Assembly (NCBI GenBank): GCA_007134625.1
Contig: SLKL01000002.1
Span: 1-9,097, forward strand
Direction: 5' to 3'
Length of the DNA: 9,097 nt
Origin: Saprospiraceae bacterium
Lineage (GTDB): Bacteria; Bacteroidota; Bacteroidia; Chitinophagales; Saprospiraceae
The position numbers and the translations under genes were made by a program. The notes under the pieces were generated by a model. That model had not been told where the DNA came from, did not search any database, and saw only the letters and a program-made list of their open reading frames with translations. The stretch's first letter is position 1. Every line of letters starts with the position of its first letter. Below are positions 6,174 through 9,097 of this stretch, piece by piece.

Positions 6174-7193
6174 ATGCAAAAAAAAGTATTAGTAACCGGT
6201 GGTTGTGGCTTTATCGGAAGTCATACTATCGCATTATTGATTGAAAAAGGTTACGATGTAGTTAGTCTCGATAATTTTTCCAATTCACACAAAGCAGCAC
6301 TTAAGGGATTGGAAAAACTGACAGGTAGGACTATAACAAATCTTGAAGTCAATCTATGTGATAGATTGCAAACCATGAAGTCAATAACCGAAGCAGCACC
6401 CTTTGATGCTGTCATTCACTTTGCAGCTTACAAAAGTGTAGGGGAGTCCATGGCAAAGCCTTTTATGTATTATCAAAACAACATACCCTCAGTCATCAAT
6501 ATAGCGGAAGCTGCTGTGCGAAATGGAATTCAGCATTTTATTTTTTCATCTTCCTGTACGGTTTACGGTGATGCCGAAGTAATTCCTGTTACAGAAAATA
6601 CACCTATCGGGAGGGCTCTTTCACCCTATGGATTGACCAAAATTACTGCCGAAGCCCAATTGGCAGACATCAATAAAAGATACAAGTGGTTTAAGCCTAC
6701 CTTCCTCAGGTATTTCAATCCCGCAGGAGCCCATGAAAGTGCTTTGATTGGAGAGGCATCGCGTCGGCCATCGACTAATCTGGTGCCCATTATTTGCGAG
6801 GTGGTAGCCGGAAAAAGAGAAAAGTTGACGGTCTATGGTGACGACTATCAAACTCGCGATGGAAGTTGCATTCGGGATTACGTGCATGTAATGGATTTGG
6901 CGGAGGCTCATATTTCAGCTTTGGAGTTATCCCTACGGCAGAAAAGTAAAACAGATATTGAATCCTTTAATCTCGGGATAGGCGAAGGAGTTTCCGTTCT
7001 TGAGGCAATTACCGCATTTGAGGAAGTTACCGGTAAAAAGGTAAATTACAGCATAGGCGACAAACGTCCGGGGGACGTAGCAGCTATCTTTGCAGATTAT
7101 ACTAAAGCTGCAAAAATCCTAAATTGGAAGCCCAAAAGAACAATCGAAAATATTATGGAAACTGCCTGGAAATGGGAGCAGGTTCGATGGTGA
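6174..7193 (+). CDS. galE: UDP-glucose 4-epimerase
   Basis: The 339-residue protein is a full-length extended short-chain dehydrogenase of the GalE type, which interconverts UDP-glucose and UDP-galactose with bound NAD and so feeds galactose metabolism and surface polysaccharide synthesis in the cytoplasm. The NAD-binding loop is TGGCGFIGSH (8-17). Other family motifs are LDNFSNS (32-38), HFAAYKSVGES (82-92), SSSCTVYGD (125-133), SPYGLTK (150-156) with catalytic Y152 and K156 and serine S127 25 residues before the tyrosine, RYFNPAGAH (179-187), NLVPII (202-207), and RDGSCIRDYVHVMDLAEAH (228-246). Length and motif spacing match E. coli GalE. GC replaces the more common GAGYIGSH alanine in the glycine loop, which is tolerated in the family. 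The gene ends immediately before a strong palindromic terminator. The stop TGA gives the first A of the A-run in front of that palindrome. Confidence 0.96.
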   Translation: MQKKVLVTGGCGFIGSHTIALLIEKGYDVVSLDNFSNSHKAALKGLEKLTGRTITNLEVNLCDRLQTMKSITEAAPFDAVIHFAAYKSVGESMAKPFMYYQNNIPSVINIAEAAVRNGIQHFIFSSSCTVYGDAEVIPVTENTPIGRALSPYGLTKITAEAQLADINKRYKWFKPTFLRYFNPAGAHESALIGEASRRPSTNLVPIICEVVAGKREKLTVYGDDYQTRDGSCIRDYVHVMDLAEAHISALELSLRQKSKTDIESFNLGIGEGVSVLEAITAFEEVTGKKVNYSIGDKRPGDVAAIFADYTKAAKILNWKPKRTIENIMETAWKWEQVRW

Positions 7194-7223
7194 AAAAATG
7201 GGGGTGAATTCACCCCCATTTTT
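7194..7223. terminator. Bidirectional intrinsic terminator between galE and the TonB receptor gene
   Basis: A 30-bp perfect palindrome: arms AAAAATGGGGGTGAA and TTCACCCCCATTTTT meet at an EcoRI-like GAATTC centre. As RNA it folds into a stem with five consecutive G-C pairs and ends in a U-run when read from either strand. It starts right after the galE stop and ends 3 bp before the stop codon of the convergent receptor gene, so one element can end both transcripts. Confidence 0.9.
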
Positions 7224-7226
7224 GGT

Positions 7227-9097
7227 TTATTTTATCTCAAACCTAAGTCCAATATACCCTTTCCTGCCATGCGTAGGCATATAAGCTAAAGATGCATCGA
7301 AATAAGGCCCGTAAGGATCAGCTGATGACAAAATCGGATTGTGCATAAAGACATTGGTAATGTTTTCCACACCCGCATAAAATTCTATCCAACTGAATCG
7401 CTTGGTCAACTGAGCATTAATGATGCCGAAAGACCTCAATTCCGAAGTAAAATCATTCAGCAGACTCTCCGGCACTCCGGTTAAATCGGGAAATCTGCCA
7501 GGTTTGGTCCAGTTCCAGGTGGCATTAAACATCCATTTTTGATTGGTACTTTCCCAATCGATCGCTTTCAGAATATTCCATCTGGCTATCATGGGCGCAC
7601 GGTCGAGTTTTCCCCCTTGAGTAATGTGCACATCATTGAACTTTACTCCCGCTTTTGAACTGAAATTGTCCGTCCAGGCTACCTGCGCCGCAGCAAGCAG
7701 ACTGTTGGCATAGGATTTTCCGTCTAGATTATATACCCTGATTTCATTGACGTTGATATCTCTGTCCACCACCATCTGATTGTTGAAAAAAGTATGATAA
7801 GCATCAAAGAAAAAAGATGCCTGTTTCATGCCCAACATAAACTCAGTAGCAAGATTGAAACCAAAATTCCAACCCTCTTCTATGGCAGGCTCTTCTTCTA
7901 CAATAAATGCTCTGTTACTGGTGAGAACAGATAGGTTGTCAGTGATGACATGAGGTGTCCTGAAAGACCTTCCTGCATTTACTCTCAATACTGTAAAATC
8001 CGTGATATTGTACTTCGCGCTCATGGTGGGAGTAAAAAGCCAATCGTGATGATTGTGGTGATCGAGTCTAAGGCCAACCATCAAACCAAAATCATTTAGA
8101 AATCCGGAGTAATTTCCATCGAGAGAAGCAGCCGGATTAAAGCTGTACTCAGTAAATATTCCTGCCTGACGATTCACACGGGAATAATCAGTCCCATCCA
8201 TAATCTCATCAATATCGTCGTATTGAAAACTCATGCCTGAAAAAAAGTTGTGGGCAGAATTAAACACATCGGTCTTAAAAAGCAGATTAACATAGGCAGA
8301 ATTCTGTATTCCGTGGTGGTTTCTATTGCCGAAATTATTCAGGTTGTCGTGATGAGTGTAATGCCAGATCAATGCCATAGACTGTGATGGATCTTCAAAA
8401 CCAAAATAGCCCAATTTACCAAAGGCTTCCCATCTTCTGATATTGGATTCTATAAGATAGGGAGTTTCTGATGCTGAGCGTAATTGACCTCCTTGAATAT
8501 CTGTATTTAAAAACAATAAATTACCTTCTCCATACCAGTTGTCGTTCTCATAAAGAAGCCTGTACAGGAAAGTGTAGTTTTCCTTGAGTGGCAGATCCAG
8601 AAAACCATTTCCATGGTGATCTATTTCGTTCTGCATTCTGTTGGAGTGCATCAATATACCTGTACTCCAGTTTTCATTAATGCGGGTATTGAGGTGCACA
8701 TTGGCTTCCATCCTGCCTTCCGTTGCTGCAAAGAGATTGATAAAAACGCTGGGTGCATTATTGGGTTTGATTAGTTCTGTATTGATTTTGCCGGTAAGTC
8801 CTTCAGTCCCACTTAGCACTGTACTTGCGCCTTTAGCTATCTGAATGCCCTCTATCCAAGGTCCGGGAATAAATTCCAGTGACCATGGATAAGACAAATC
8901 CTGAAAAGTCGGTCTGTTTTCAATTTGTAACTGTGTGTAAAGCCCTCTGAGACCAAGCATTTCCATTTCTTTCATGCCTATCAGTGAATTGGAAGAACCG
9001 ACATTTATTGAAGCGTTGGTATCAAAACTTTCGGACAGATTACAGCAAGCAGCTTTTTTCAATTCACATGAACTGATAGATTCGATGTTCTGATTAG
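7227..9097 (-). CDS. TonB-dependent outer-membrane receptor, 5' end beyond the window
   Basis: The frame is open to the right edge and shows 622 residues including the complete C-terminus. A TTG at 9062 is a possible start codon, but the codons upstream continue sensible protein (NQNIESISSCEL), so it is internal; the signal peptide, TonB box and probably a carboxypeptidase-like domain lie outside. The plug domain includes KKAACCNLSESFDTN (about 9059-9015), EMLGLRGLYTQLQIENRP, FIPGPWIEGIQIAKG and GLTGKINTEL. The remainder is a 22-strand-type beta barrel with aromatic-rich alternating segments and a final strand GRKGYIGLRFEIK. The ACCNLSESF motif marks a Bacteroidota receptor subgroup, often annotated as ferric or other metal-complex receptors; the substrate is not established here. 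Predicted extracellular segments hold clustered histidines (DHHNHHDW near 8041-8068, HYTHHDN near 8345-8365), compatible with metal binding but not proof. The gene ends against the shared terminator. Confidence 0.92.
   Translation of the reverse strand, partial: NQNIESISSCELKKAACCNLSESFDTNASINVGSSNSLIGMKEMEMLGLRGLYTQLQIENRPTFQDLSYPWSLEFIPGPWIEGIQIAKGASTVLSGTEGLTGKINTELIKPNNAPSVFINLFAATEGRMEANVHLNTRINENWSTGILMHSNRMQNEIDHHGNGFLDLPLKENYTFLYRLLYENDNWYGEGNLLFLNTDIQGGQLRSASETPYLIESNIRRWEAFGKLGYFGFEDPSQSMALIWHYTHHDNLNNFGNRNHHGIQNSAYVNLLFKTDVFNSAHNFFSGMSFQYDDIDEIMDGTDYSRVNRQAGIFTEYSFNPAASLDGNYSGFLNDFGLMVGLRLDHHNHHDWLFTPTMSAKYNITDFTVLRVNAGRSFRTPHVITDNLSVLTSNRAFIVEEEPAIEEGWNFGFNLATEFMLGMKQASFFFDAYHTFFNNQMVVDRDINVNEIRVYNLDGKSYANSLLAAAQVAWTDNFSSKAGVKFNDVHITQGGKLDRAPMIARWNILKAIDWESTNQKWMFNATWNWTKPGRFPDLTGVPESLLNDFTSELRSFGIINAQLTKRFSWIEFYAGVENITNVFMHNPILSSADPYGPYFDASLAYMPTHGRKGYIGLRFEIK

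Noticed and set aside
9060..9062. TTG as the true start of the TonB receptor
   Set aside because: The frame continues upstream to the window edge with family-like residues, and a start here would leave no signal peptide or TonB box, so it is internal.

Overview
The window reads as chromosomal DNA of a member of the Bacteroidota, probably of the Cytophagales type. Three things suggest this. Promoter-like elements follow the Bacteroidota pattern (TTTG or a near match, 19 bp, then TAnnTTTG). Clear Shine-Dalgarno sites are absent before the starts. The protein set is also typical: a lamin-tail/CotH surface protein, a persulfide dioxygenase-rhodanese fusion, and a TonB receptor with an ACCNLSESF plug motif. 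The placement is inferred from protein character, not from a search. The composition is AT-leaning throughout and no stretch looks strikingly foreign.

Layout, left to right. A large secreted multidomain CotH-kinase protein runs leftward off the window (1-2468, minus); its promoter and a leader dyad lie at 2498-2568. A small membrane protein resembling DUF6232 points right (2597-2953) and converges on a HigBA-type toxin-antitoxin locus (minus). There the antitoxin higA (2963-3334) is intact, while the toxin higB (3345-3647) carries an in-frame TAA stop within an apparent 9-nt insertion. Behind it, at 3741-3812, is a degenerate tandem repeat with an 8-bp period. A DsbA-family thiol oxidoreductase with a signal peptide (3825-4517, minus) is divergent from a persulfide dioxygenase fused to two rhodanese domains (4672-6087, plus). 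UDP-glucose 4-epimerase galE follows with its own promoter (6174-7193, plus). A 30-bp perfect palindrome (7194-7223) separates galE from the convergent TonB-dependent receptor gene (7227-9097, minus), which runs off the right edge.

How the genes fit together: the DsbA-like and persulfide dioxygenase genes share a 154-bp divergent control region and both deal with thiol/sulfane-sulfur chemistry, so a loose functional pair is possible. galE supplies UDP-galactose for surface polysaccharide. The CotH protein and the TonB receptor are both cell-envelope proteins. Otherwise the window is a mosaic of single-gene transcription units. I do not see a clearly new multi-gene system. The items most worth a second look are the broken higB beside an intact higA, the 8-bp periodic repeat, the CotH domain architecture, and the Cys-Cys/His-rich TonB receptor.
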